IMG/VR virus record: IMGVR_UViG_3300027899_000044
Coordinates: 1-32,007 of that record
Direction: 5' to 3' (one strand)
Length of the DNA: 32,007 nt
Origin: a virus
Of the stretch, positions 24,952-31,915 are shown in pieces (the first letter of the stretch is position 1; each line of letters starts with the position of its first letter). The position numbers and the translations under genes are program-made. The notes beneath the pieces are model-generated. The model did not search any database, had not been told where the DNA came from, and saw nothing but the letters and a program-made list of their open reading frames with translations.

Positions 24952-25787
24952 CATATGCATCCCCTCCGTTAAGGTCTGATTGCCCAAGTTTTTTTCCATC
25001 TTCTTGGTCTTTTTCATATACCAATAATGGTAATGCAATAGCGTTAGTGGCATGGGCTATAGAAAATAATACCTATGATCCTCCACACATGGCAGCAACC
25101 TACAACGGTTCTTCATTTACGCAAGATTTTTTTATTAGTGATGGGATTTGGAACGGAATAGGCTGGACTGGATTGCATTTACTAAATGCAGCTTCAGGTT
25201 CACATACTTTAGTTATTTCTATTAATCCTTTAACTGGCGCTGGTGTAGCGGATAATATTGGCGCTTATGTTGTGTCTGTTTCTGGAGCCAGCACAACTGC
25301 ATCTGTATTAAGCAATGCAAGTGCTTATGATTATATTGGTGGAGCAGATGCAACTATAACCGCCCCTGCTGTTGCCATGCCATCTCGTGTTAATGATTTG
25401 GTTATTGGATTTGCTGATCTAAACTCAGCATATTCACCAATCACTGCATTAACTGGAACAAACATTACGCCTATAGCAACTTCCGCAGGGTTTTGGTCAA
25501 GTTATACTGCTGGCTCATCTCCGTCTGTAAATGTACAGCAAACTTTCTTTTTTGATTGGAATGCAGGTGAATATGGTGTTGGCGCTGCTACGATGGGATT
25601 TTCTTTTTCTCCATCAGGCGGCACTTCTAATCCTGCAAATCCACCAGATCAAGTAACTAATTCTGCTGCTGCAATTCCGATTCGTATAGTTAATCCATAC
25701 GTTTCTCCAACATACCCTGCTAATCCTCCAGACCAAATTACTAACGATAGAGCGGCTATTCCCGTCTATTTCGTAGTCAAACCTTAA
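24942..25787 (+). CDS. beta-sandwich tail protein with two C-terminal NPP/AAIPV peptides
   Basis: This 281-residue protein has a jelly-roll-like N-terminal body (residues about 20-220, with WSFSYTNNGNAIALVAWAIE and TGLHLLNAASGSHTLVISIN). The last 55 residues hold two copies of a peptide: PANPPDQVTNSAAAIPIRI and PANPPDQITNDRAAIPVYF. Near-identical peptides form the N-termini of the next two genes. The ATG at 24942 has GGGGA (24928-24932) upstream. Carbohydrate binding or decoration is plausible for the jelly-roll. Nothing shows a catalytic site. Confidence 0.65.
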   Translation: MAVAYASPPLRSDCPSFFPSSWSFSYTNNGNAIALVAWAIENNTYDPPHMAATYNGSSFTQDFFISDGIWNGIGWTGLHLLNAASGSHTLVISINPLTGAGVADNIGAYVVSVSGASTTASVLSNASAYDYIGGADATITAPAVAMPSRVNDLVIGFADLNSAYSPITALTGTNITPIATSAGFWSSYTAGSSPSVNVQQTFFFDWNAGEYGVGAATMGFSFSPSGGTSNPANPPDQVTNSAAAIPIRIVNPYVSPTYPANPPDQITNDRAAIPVYFVVKP

Positions 25788-25799
25788 TGAGACAAAATA

Positions 25800-27638
25800 A
25801 TGCCAGTCAGTCCATCGAATCCACCGAACTATACAAATAATGCTAATGCTGCTATTCCTGTTTACTTAGCAAGCAGCGGTGGAGTTCAGCCATCTGCCGG
25901 AACATACACTTCATCAACATTGCCAAGTGCTTCATTATATTCTGCTGGCACAAGTGCATATACAACCGATATGGGATTTGTATATACCGACGGATCAAAA
26001 TGGATTAATGAAAATGATTATTTTGTTGCCAAAACACGAACAAGTTTAAATACAACTCAGCCTGTATATCAAGAAAACTTTTACGGTGCGACCAAGATAT
26101 TTAGCGGATATACCGATGCGCAGACATTTTTAACTGTATCAGGCATTGCACCTAATGGTATTGAAATAGGTTGGAATGCTGGCATTACATCAACTAATAG
26201 TTGGTATGTAGGTGTACAAAAGACCTTTACAACGCCTTGGGATTTGTCTAATACGGATCGAATTCAATATGAATTTGGTTGGTATAAAAATGCACCATTG
26301 ACACGAATAAACTTGATCTTAGTTGACGGTTCTGCAAATTCAATGATATTTAGCGGATTGTTAAATGGTTCTGAAAAACCGCAGCAATGGTCACAAGTAT
26401 TGCTCAAATCTCAATTTGCTCAATTTGCTGGTAGTACATTTAACTGGAACAATGTAGTAAGGACAGATGTTAGATTTGTAACTAGTGGTGTTACCTCTGA
26501 CGATTCACGCAGTATGGCTTTGTACCGAGTTACTGCTGGTGGATATACAAAACCAACTGTTGTCATTAGTTGTGATGATATTTATTCTGGTGACGGCGTT
26601 GGTACTGATGCGCTTGGACTTAATGCAATGCTTCCAACTTGCATTTCTCGAAATGTAAAAGGCACACATTTTGTAACAGACACAGAAATACTGAATGGTG
26701 GTCAAGGTACGTCATATAAAATGACGCAAACTCAAGTTCAGGCTTGGTGTAACGCAGGATGGAGTATCTGCTGTCATAACATTCAGCACAGACCATTTGC
26801 TATTGATGTAGCCAGTTATTCTAAGACTACATCAGTGGTCACAATGGTAATTAACTGGGGATCATCTACTAATACAAAAGGAACACCAACAGGATTTACA
26901 TTAGTTGCGGGAGATACAATCACTGTTTCTCGATGCGGATTTAATAACGTAAATGGAACTTATACTGTTTTAACAGTCACACAAGGGTCAGCCACAACCA
27001 CAATTACTTATGATGTAGGCAATTCAACTGCTGTACCTACGGTTTCTGTTGGCGATGGTGGCGTAATTAGTGTCAACAAGTACAGCGTCAAAAATGACAA
27101 TCAGTTGCTAAGAACAATGATTAAGCAACAAGGGTACAAAACCAATGATGCAATCATGGCATATACCTATGGTCAAAATGATGAAGTTGCCAGAACTGCA
27201 CTCGCCGAAAATGGCGTTCGTATTGCTAGAACAACTGTTGGGAATGGCACAAACCCTGAATACTACACAGGATTACAATTAGGAGTTACTCAGATCAGCA
27301 GAAAAAATGGTCTTGTTTTGTTTTCAAAAAATACAACAAGTACCACTGTTGCTCAATTAAACAGCAGGATGCTAACAATTCCCACCTATGGATATACAGG
27401 CGTTTTATCAAGCGTTCAAAGCATTATGGCATCTCTAATACAAACAGGCGGTTTGTTCTCTATTTATTGGCATGGAGAAGCATTGACGGACGGTGCAAAC
27501 ATGACAGATCAATCACAAATTGATTTGATCAACTATCTTGCTGATCTGCGTGATGCTGGGACAATTGATTTGATTGCGTTTGACCAATTAGATGCAATGA
27601 TTAGTCAAAGATTAAATCCTAACGACATTCAAAATTAA
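25800..27638 (+). CDS. tail protein with CE4 polysaccharide deacetylase domain
   Basis: This 612-residue protein starts with the shared peptide (SPSNPPNYTNNANAAIPVYL). Residues about 55-250 look like a beta-sandwich module that may bind glycan. From residue 251 a NodB/CE4-like deacetylase begins: motif 1 KPTVVISCDD (D259, D260), motif 2 CCHNIQH (H326, H330 as metal ligands), a Y-T-Y-G-Q segment (455-459) followed by VARTALAENGVRIARTT, and a late W-H-G-E (H558) as candidate catalytic His. Between motif 2 and the next helix, about residues 336-432 form an inserted beta domain (SVVTMVINWGSST, DTITVSRCGFNNVNGTYTVL). Such an enzyme would remove acetyl groups from capsule or O-antigen. Substrate is unknown. 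Confidence 0.72.
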   Translation: MPVSPSNPPNYTNNANAAIPVYLASSGGVQPSAGTYTSSTLPSASLYSAGTSAYTTDMGFVYTDGSKWINENDYFVAKTRTSLNTTQPVYQENFYGATKIFSGYTDAQTFLTVSGIAPNGIEIGWNAGITSTNSWYVGVQKTFTTPWDLSNTDRIQYEFGWYKNAPLTRINLILVDGSANSMIFSGLLNGSEKPQQWSQVLLKSQFAQFAGSTFNWNNVVRTDVRFVTSGVTSDDSRSMALYRVTAGGYTKPTVVISCDDIYSGDGVGTDALGLNAMLPTCISRNVKGTHFVTDTEILNGGQGTSYKMTQTQVQAWCNAGWSICCHNIQHRPFAIDVASYSKTTSVVTMVINWGSSTNTKGTPTGFTLVAGDTITVSRCGFNNVNGTYTVLTVTQGSATTTITYDVGNSTAVPTVSVGDGGVISVNKYSVKNDNQLLRTMIKQQGYKTNDAIMAYTYGQNDEVARTALAENGVRIARTTVGNGTNPEYYTGLQLGVTQISRKNGLVLFSKNTTSTTVAQLNSRMLTIPTYGYTGVLSSVQSIMASLIQTGGLFSIYWHGEALTDGANMTDQSQIDLINYLADLRDAGTIDLIAFDQLDAMISQRLNPNDIQN

Positions 27639-27645
27639 AATTTAA

Positions 27646-28242
27646 ATGCCTATTACTCCATCAAATCCACCAAATTATACCAATAATCCTGCTGGTGCTA
27701 TCCCTGTCTATATTGCTTCTGGCGATATAAACACTGGCTTTGTGTATGTTAAAAACACACCCACTTCATTAACTCCAACTTCTACGGCTAATCAACCAGT
27801 ATTAGGATTGACCAATGGAGTGGCTTTAGCTGCAAATACTCGGTATTACGTTGAAGGGCAATTTGTGTTGTCGCAAATTGGAAATGCCAATAACCATACT
27901 GAAACTGTTGGCTTTACGTCCTCTACTTCTCTAGCGGCTATTAATGTACAAATTATTAGAAATAGGAATGATAGCCCATCTACTTCTTTTTCTAGCGTTA
28001 CATTGAGCAATACAGCAGCATTAACGGCATTGGCTTATACCGCCACTGGCAATGCTGACTATGTAAACTGCTACAACTTTTCTGGTTATGTTGTTACAAA
28101 CGCTGCTGCAACCAATCTAAATCCAATATTAGTATTTGGTTCCAATTCTGGCACTTCATCTACAGTATTGGAAAATGCGTACTTTAAATTTACCCCCAAT
28201 GGGGCTTCTGGCTCTAACTTTGTTGTTGGTACTTGGTCTTAA
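27646..28242 (+). CDS. jelly-roll tail-associated protein with N-terminal NPP/AIPV peptide
   Basis: This 198-residue protein begins with the shared peptide (TPSNPPNYTNNPAGAIPVYI) and continues as one beta domain of TNF-like look: VALAANTRYYVEGQFVLSQIG, AALTALAYTATGNADYVNCY and a final SGSNFVVGTWS. Similar C-terminal domains occur in phage virion proteins that cap fibres or decorate heads. The gene starts 7 bases after the deacetylase stop and has no strong ribosome site, so it probably depends on translation through the upstream gene. Role inferred. Confidence 0.65.
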   Translation: MPITPSNPPNYTNNPAGAIPVYIASGDINTGFVYVKNTPTSLTPTSTANQPVLGLTNGVALAANTRYYVEGQFVLSQIGNANNHTETVGFTSSTSLAAINVQIIRNRNDSPSTSFSSVTLSNTAALTALAYTATGNADYVNCYNFSGYVVTNAAATNLNPILVFGSNSGTSSTVLENAYFKFTPNGASGSNFVVGTWS

Positions 28243-28264
28243 TTAATCTTTATGGCATGACAAG

Positions 28265-28498
28265 ATGGAAACTCAATTAGCGTTCAACATTATATTAGGA
28301 TTGGCTTCATTTTTTGGAGCATATATTTTGAATACAATCAGCAATAAGATTGAACGATTAGATAATGATTTAAGAGACCTGCCAAAACTTTATGTTACTA
28401 AGGATGAAAATCGTCACGACATGGATGAAATAAAACAAATGTTGCAGCGTATTTTTGAAAAGTTAGATCAGAAAGTCGATAGAAACGACATTAGATAA
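28265..28498 (+). CDS. small membrane-anchored coiled-coil protein, lysis region
   Basis: This 77-residue protein has an N-terminal membrane segment (LAFNIILGLASFFGAYILNT, residues about 5-24), then a helical coiled-coil part (KIERLDNDLRDLPKLYVTKD, then EIKQMLQRIFEKLDQKVDRN). The Y-V-x-K-(D/E) step followed by paired heptads is a pattern I know from small phage proteins next to lysis genes. It could be a holin partner, a spanin-like anchor or a membrane-organising protein. The family has no assigned function that I can name. It lies before an 82-base gap with a strong hairpin. Confidence 0.65.
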   Translation: METQLAFNIILGLASFFGAYILNTISNKIERLDNDLRDLPKLYVTKDENRHDMDEIKQMLQRIFEKLDQKVDRNDIR

Positions 28499-28503
28499 TC
28501 CAA

Positions 28504-28560
28504 GTCATCGGTTGAGTCTGCTGGATGCTACCCCGACAGACTTCAGGCTTGACCGATGAT
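28504..28560 (+). other. RNA hairpin element between fibre and lysis genes
   Basis: An outer stem of ten pairs (28504-28513 with 28551-28560, terminal G-T wobbles) and an inner stem of seven (28514-28520 with 28536-28543 region, AGTCTG/CAGACT core) form a two-part hairpin with a 7-base bulge and a 16-base loop. No T-run follows, so it is not an ordinary terminator. It sits 20 bases before the holin start and may affect mRNA stability or holin timing. Confidence 0.5.
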
Positions 28561-28580
28561 GAGGTTTCATTGGAGAAAAA

Positions 28581-29096
28581 ATGATTACTTTATTTTCTAC
28601 TTTAATCTCTTTCTTAGCTGGCGGCCTTCCAAAGGTATTGGATTTCTTTCAAGACAAATCTGATAAGAAACAAGAACTGGCACTGGCTCAGTTACAGACT
28701 GCTCATGAACTAGAAATGCGTAAGCAAGGTTATGAGGCTCAACAGAAAATAGAAGAAATCAGATTGGATCAAATACAGGTACAATCTGCTGCACAGACTC
28801 AACAGGTTTTGATTGGCGCACAGCAAGCGGAGATGCAAGCCCTATACGACAACGACAAAGCTCTTGGAGAAGGTACGTCAACATGGGTTAAAAATGTTCG
28901 TGCGCTTGTGCGTCCAATCATTACTTTTGGCTTCTTTGGATTACTTTGCTTTGTAGATATTGGCCTGTTTTACTTTGGTTGGCAGAAGGGCACTGACTTC
29001 ACCGTGTTAGCCGATATGCTGTGGGATAATGAGACTCAAGCGTTATTTGCAAGTATTATTGCCTTTCACTTTGGCGGTCGTGCTTTCGGCAAATGA
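28581..29096 (+). CDS. holin with three membrane segments
   Basis: This 171-residue protein fits the GTA-type three-TM holin family. An N-terminal hydrophobic start (LFSTLISFLAGGLPKVLDF) leads into a long charged helix (residues about 25-85, Lys/Gln/Glu-rich), then two membrane segments: VRPIITFGFFGLLCFVDIGL and ALFASIIAFHFGGRAFG. The V-R-P-I-I start of the second segment and the F-G-G-R-A-F-G end are the recognisable marks. It has a GGAG site and overlaps the lysozyme start by ATGA. It should open the inner membrane for the endolysin, which has no export signal of its own. Confidence 0.8.
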   Translation: MITLFSTLISFLAGGLPKVLDFFQDKSDKKQELALAQLQTAHELEMRKQGYEAQQKIEEIRLDQIQVQSAAQTQQVLIGAQQAEMQALYDNDKALGEGTSTWVKNVRALVRPIITFGFFGLLCFVDIGLFYFGWQKGTDFTVLADMLWDNETQALFASIIAFHFGGRAFGK

Positions 29097-29575
29097 AAAC
29101 GTCAGATAAAGCAAAGGAACTGATTAAGCATCACGAAGGCGTGAAAAACCGCCCATACCTTTGTCCGGCTAAAATCTGGACAATAGGTGTTGGTCATGTT
29201 CTTTATCCTGAACAAGCAAAGTTAAAGATAGAAGATCGTAAAAACATAACGCTGCTGATGGTAGACAACCGTGTCTGGACTATGGAGGAAATCAATGCAT
29301 TACTTAATGCAGACCTTGCGCGTTTTGAGCGAGGTGTGGCTAGACTCTGTCCTGCTTCTGTTGGTAATCAAAACCATTTCGACGCACTGGTCAGTTTTTC
29401 CTTTAATGTAGGTCTGGGTAACCTGCAAAACTCAGGGCTTAGATTTAAGTACAATCGTGGCGAATTTGAGTATGCCGCTAACGAATTCCTAAAATGGACT
29501 AAGGCTGGCGGTAAAGAACTAAAAGGATTAGTCAACCGCCGCCAAGATGAGCGTAATTTATTTCTAGGTAGATAA
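29093..29575 (+). CDS. endolysin, T4-type lysozyme (GH24)
   Basis: This 160-residue muramidase breaks the N-acetylmuramic acid to N-acetylglucosamine bond of peptidoglycan. Its N-terminal catalytic lobe carries the GH24 triad spacing E15-x8-C24-x5-T30 (HHEGVKNRPYL, C, PAKIWTIGVGH). The usual Asp of the triad is Cys here. Asp/Cys alternation is known in this family. The later part has FDALVSFSFNVGLGNLQNSG and the end GLVNRRQDERNLFL, both standard GH24 blocks. There is no signal peptide or signal-anchor, so export depends on the upstream holin, whose stop it overlaps. Confidence 0.93.
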   Translation: MKTSDKAKELIKHHEGVKNRPYLCPAKIWTIGVGHVLYPEQAKLKIEDRKNITLLMVDNRVWTMEEINALLNADLARFERGVARLCPASVGNQNHFDALVSFSFNVGLGNLQNSGLRFKYNRGEFEYAANEFLKWTKAGGKELKGLVNRRQDERNLFLGR

Positions 29576-29583
29576 AATTAACT

Positions 29584-29832
29584 ATGCAGCAATTGTATGT
29601 ATTTAAGTTTTTTCTTTATCTAGATAGATTTATTGGTGCATGTATATGGAGAGAATCTAATATCACCATATCATCTCACTGCGGCTTAGAACTGCGAAAG
29701 CCAAATCCAGCATGGTGGGCTAGACTAATTGGGCATCATTTCCTGAATAGGTTCTGGCCTAACCACTGTGAACTGGCTATTCAATATGATGCTAGATGCG
29801 CAGTACAGACCCTTCAATATTTAGGGTATTAA
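29584..29832 (+). CDS. small conserved lysis-region protein
   Basis: This 82-residue protein follows the lysozyme by 8 bases. Its pattern (F-L-Y-L-D-R-F, then SNITISSHCGLELRKPNPAW, then NHCELAIQYDARCAVQTLQY) resembles small proteins that follow lysozyme genes in proteobacterial phages and lack a known function. There is no membrane segment and no lipoprotein box, so it is not a clear spanin. No ribosome site is visible. Its stop lies inside a palindrome shared with the end of the opposing minus-strand gene. Confidence 0.65.
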   Translation: MQQLYVFKFFLYLDRFIGACIWRESNITISSHCGLELRKPNPAWWARLIGHHFLNRFWPNHCELAIQYDARCAVQTLQYLGY

Positions 29833-29850
29833 CAAATTTGTTAAGTTTTT
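29829..29850 (+). terminator. weak terminator palindrome between convergent genes
   Basis: TTAACAAATTTGTTAA (29829-29844) is a perfect 16-bp palindrome followed by GTTTTT on the plus strand. As RNA it makes a 6-bp stem with an AATT loop. It contains the stop codons of both facing genes. The stem is AT-rich, so termination would be inefficient. On the minus strand no T-run follows. Confidence 0.45.
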
Positions 29851-29975
29851 GGAGCGTCGCTGGGTTCTGTCTTTTTAATTTTGCAAGTAACGCAAATAAA
29901 AAACTTCCCAGTAACATGCCCGCCAATTAACTCTCTATGCTTCCCGCATTTTAAGCAGCGTCTAGTAAAAGTCAT
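29841..29975 (-). CDS. tiny zinc-ribbon protein (44 aa)
   Basis: Reading leftward from ATG at 29975-29973, a 44-codon frame encodes MTFTRRCLKCGKHRELIGGH followed by VTGKFFICVTCK and a polar tail. C7-x2-C10 and C28-x2-C31 form a four-cysteine zinc ribbon with an 17-residue spacer, a fold used for nucleic acid or protein binding. The start overlaps the stop of the minus-strand gene to the right by ATGA, so it is translationally coupled. The stop lies in the palindrome at 29829-29844. Coding potential is supported by motif and coupling. Its partner is unknown. Confidence 0.65.
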   Translation of the reverse strand: MTFTRRCLKCGKHRELIGGHVTGKFFICVTCKIKKTEPSDAPKT

Positions 29976-30220
29976 TTGCTAGACCTTTCCTTAAGAATTG
30001 CCACCAGTTCATCGTCCATAAATGGGTCGGCAACTTTATTGATGTAATCAATTAACTTATCGTGCTTTTCGGATAACTGCTGATAAGCAAATAGCAGGTT
30101 TTTATTCTTGATCTCTAAATCAATTAAAGTCATTTCCATATCTTTTGCATTTGCCGCCCAGTCAGAAACATCTGACTTTCCGTTCAAATATTCATTAATC
30201 TTTTGACTTAGGGTTGTCAT
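29972..30220 (-). CDS. coiled-coil protein of unknown function, minus strand
   Basis: This 82-residue protein (MTTLSQKINEYLNGKSDVSD, then a leucine-rich helix IDLEIKNKNLLFAYQQLSEK) is mostly helical, with heptad-like spacing over residues about 28-60, and ends in a basic LKERSSK. It has AGGTAAG upstream of its ATG, overlaps the upstream minus-strand gene by 26 bases and the zinc-ribbon gene by ATGA. No known family is recognised. As part of a leftward unit inside a rightward late region it may be an early or regulatory protein. Confidence 0.6.
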   Translation of the reverse strand: MTTLSQKINEYLNGKSDVSDWAANAKDMEMTLIDLEIKNKNLLFAYQQLSEKHDKLIDYINKVADPFMDDELVAILKERSSK

Positions 30221-30365
30221 TACGCTTACCTACTAAATTGATTAATTCGGCTTCTAACTCTAATTCCAATCTTGCTTCACGCAAATTATCCTGCATAAAA
30301 GCATCTGCAATTTTTCTGTCTACAATCGCATGTATCCATGCTTTGAATAATTGAAAGTCTTGCAT
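30195..30365 (-). CDS. short helical protein at head of the minus-strand operon
   Basis: From ATG at 30365-30363 a 56-codon frame encodes MQDFQLFKAWIHAIVDRKIA, an acidic Leu/Glu helix (NLREARLELELEAELINLVG) and a polar end. The amphipathic pattern and the overlap with the next minus-strand gene in a different frame support it being real. A TATAAT sits at 30389-30384 on this strand, giving a short leader of about a dozen bases and no clear ribosome site, so initiation may be near-leaderless. Function unknown. Confidence 0.5.
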   Translation of the reverse strand: MQDFQLFKAWIHAIVDRKIADAFMQDNLREARLELELEAELINLVGKRNDNPKSKD

Positions 30366-30470
30366 AAATTTAATATTTAATGAATTATAAGCATTATCTC
30401 TTTTAATGACATAAATGCAATGTTTAATTTTTTTATGCTATAACTAAGAAAACTAAACAGTACAAGTATT
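30366..30470. promoter_or_regulatory. divergent promoter region
   Basis: This AT-rich gap separates the leftward operon (start 30365) from the rightward one (start 30471). Leftward: TATAAT at 30389-30384 on the minus strand. Rightward: TGCTATAAC (30436-30444), an extended -10 with the TG one base upstream of TATAAC (30439-30444). Good -35 boxes are not visible for either. No other gene fits here. Confidence 0.5.
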
Positions 30471-30668
30471 ATGAATAAAGAGAAAGTACAGCAGTTATAT
30501 GACAATGTTTGGTATCGCATAGATAACGAATATACGCATGAATGTTGCGATTGTTCGTTAGTGCATACTGTTAAATATAAGTTAGAAAACGGGGTGGTTT
30601 TTATGCAATGGAACTTGAATCCTCGTGAAACTAAAAAAGCGAGGAAGATTCGTGCCCAAAATAAGTGA
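30471..30668 (+). CDS. small Cys-rich phage protein (probable zinc binder)
   Basis: This 65-residue protein contains HECCDCSLVHTVKYKLENG, where C25-C26-x-C28 is followed by a conserved L-V-H. The pattern resembles short phage proteins whose core reads C-x-D-C-G-L-V-H followed by a beta strand and a basic end (here PRETKKARKIRAQNK). Metal binding is likely but has not been shown. It is first in the rightward unit, 27 bases after the TATAAC box, and its end overlaps the next gene. The role is unknown. Confidence 0.65.
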   Translation: MNKEKVQQLYDNVWYRIDNEYTHECCDCSLVHTVKYKLENGVVFMQWNLNPRETKKARKIRAQNK

Positions 30669-31596
30669 TGCAGAGTTTGTTTCCGTTTGGAACTTGTATG
30701 GCTCACCTGCACTGGTTGCCAAGCATTTAAAAATTGATGTCCGTAGTGTCTATAGGGCAAGGGCAAAATTAGTAGATCAGGGACATGATCTTCCAACTTT
30801 CAACCATACAGGCAATAATAAGTACTTCACCCCAGACGTTGCAGCGGCAATGAAATGGGAAAAACGTAGAACACTAGAAGTAAAAAATGGATATGTCATT
30901 ATCTTTTCTGATCCTCATTTTTATCCTGACCATAACACTATTGCACAATCTGCACTCTTAACTGTCATCAAGCAGTTAAAGCCCCATGCGGTTTTATGTG
31001 GTGGGGATGCATTAGACGGCACTCAAATTGGACGGCACGATCCAACTAGAGGATGGCATCAGCCTGTAACGCTTAAAGAACAGTTGACCTGCATGTCAGA
31101 AAGCATGACTGCCATTAAGAAGGCAGCCAAAGGCGCTGTGACGATGATGACAATGGGCAATCACGATGCCCGTCTATCTCGTTATTTAGCCATGCATGCC
31201 CCTGCTGTAGAAGACCTAATTGGCACTAAACTAGAAGATTACATACCTAGCTGGCCGTTATCTTGGACTGTTGAGATTAACGGTGACACCATTCTCAGGC
31301 ATCGACACCTTGGGGGTATGCTGCACTTACAGGCTCAGAAAGCCGGATGCAACTTTGTACACGGCCATTTGCATAAGTTAGGGTGTATGGTTACCCCTCA
31401 ATATCATGGATTCAAATACTCCATTGATGCTGGAAGTCTAGCCGACCCAAAATCTGATGCATTTGACTATGCGGAAGATGGCGTCCCTTTTGTGCAAGGC
31501 TTTGCTGTGTTAAAGTTTGAAAATTATAAATTGTTATGGCCGGAGTTTTGTTACGTGCAAAACGGTGTTGCATATTTCAGGGGAAATAGAGTATGA
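30652..31596 (+). CDS. HTH-metallophosphoesterase
   Basis: This is a calcineurin-like phosphoesterase with a DNA-binding-like head. I take GTG 30652, which has GAGGAAG (30641-30647) just upstream, giving 314 residues; a GTG at 30625 would add nine and lacks a good site. Residues about 5-40 form a helix-turn-helix (FVSVWNLYGSPALVAKHLKI, then DVRSVYRARAKL). From about residue 80 the metal motifs appear in order: SDPHFYP (D-x-H), GGDALDG, MGNHDAR, VHGHLHK. These bind two metal ions for phosphoester hydrolysis. A nuclease or 3' phosphatase acting on phage or host DNA is plausible. Its substrate is not shown. Overlaps the next gene by ATGA. Confidence 0.85.
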   Translation: MPKISDAEFVSVWNLYGSPALVAKHLKIDVRSVYRARAKLVDQGHDLPTFNHTGNNKYFTPDVAAAMKWEKRRTLEVKNGYVIIFSDPHFYPDHNTIAQSALLTVIKQLKPHAVLCGGDALDGTQIGRHDPTRGWHQPVTLKEQLTCMSESMTAIKKAAKGAVTMMTMGNHDARLSRYLAMHAPAVEDLIGTKLEDYIPSWPLSWTVEINGDTILRHRHLGGMLHLQAQKAGCNFVHGHLHKLGCMVTPQYHGFKYSIDAGSLADPKSDAFDYAEDGVPFVQGFAVLKFENYKLLWPEFCYVQNGVAYFRGNRV

Positions 31597-31844
31597 GCTC
31601 AGCCCATAAGCAGATTGGTGGAACCCACTATGTTGATATGGCAATTCAACCTTGGGACGTAATGCAAGCTTTGTTAAGCGAAGAAGAATTCATTGGCTTC
31701 ATCAAAGGAAATATCATTAAGTATTCTATGCGCGTCGGTCGTAAAGACGGTTCTGACGATGCAGCAAAAGCCCTGCACTACATGGAAAAATTAAAAGAAT
31801 TGCTGTCTGAACAAGAAGAAATCGAAGGGTTTTGGGAAGAATAA
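31593..31844 (+). CDS. DUF3310-type protein
   Basis: This 83-residue protein has the pattern of DUF3310, sometimes annotated as a nucleotide kinase-like protein: GGTHYVDMAIQPWDVM, FIGFIKGNIIKYSMRVGRKDG and DAAKALHYMEKL. The last blocks (G-N-x-I-K-Y-x-x-R-x-G-R-K-D-G then K-A-x-x-Y-x-x-x-L) are diagnostic. The molecular function is not known, although it often lies near replication and nucleotide-metabolism genes. It is coupled to the phosphoesterase gene and followed by a terminator. Confidence 0.85.
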   Translation: MSSAHKQIGGTHYVDMAIQPWDVMQALLSEEEFIGFIKGNIIKYSMRVGRKDGSDDAAKALHYMEKLKELLSEQEEIEGFWEE

Positions 31845-31852
31845 AGTATTTG

Positions 31853-31915
31853 CCCCACACGCCTCTGCCAAACTGCGTAGCGGGCTAACATGCGCACCAG
31901 TGGGGTTTCTTTTTT
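31853..31915 (+). terminator. intrinsic terminator with branched loop after DUF3310 gene
   Basis: CCCCAC (31853-31858) pairs with GTGGGG (31900-31905), followed by TTTCTTTTTT (31906-31915). The 41-base interior can fold again: TGCG (31874-31877) with CGCA (31893-31896), and TAG/CTA around CGGG. The long interior is unusual for a terminator, but the GC stem and T-run are clear. It ends the rightward unit that began at 30471. Confidence 0.65.

Noticed and set aside
30444-30450. Third copy of the leader motif (CTAAGAA)
   Set aside because: Only seven bases match and the second word is missing, so chance is likely in AT-rich DNA.
30377-30796. Minus-strand 139-codon frame across the divergent promoter and phosphoesterase start
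   Set aside because: It covers two well-supported plus-strand genes and the promoter gap, and its protein is a patchwork without motifs.
31853-31905. tRNA-like look of the folded region after the DUF3310 gene
   Set aside because: Only six closing pairs, no consistent anticodon or T arm, and a T-run directly after the stem. Terminator is simpler.
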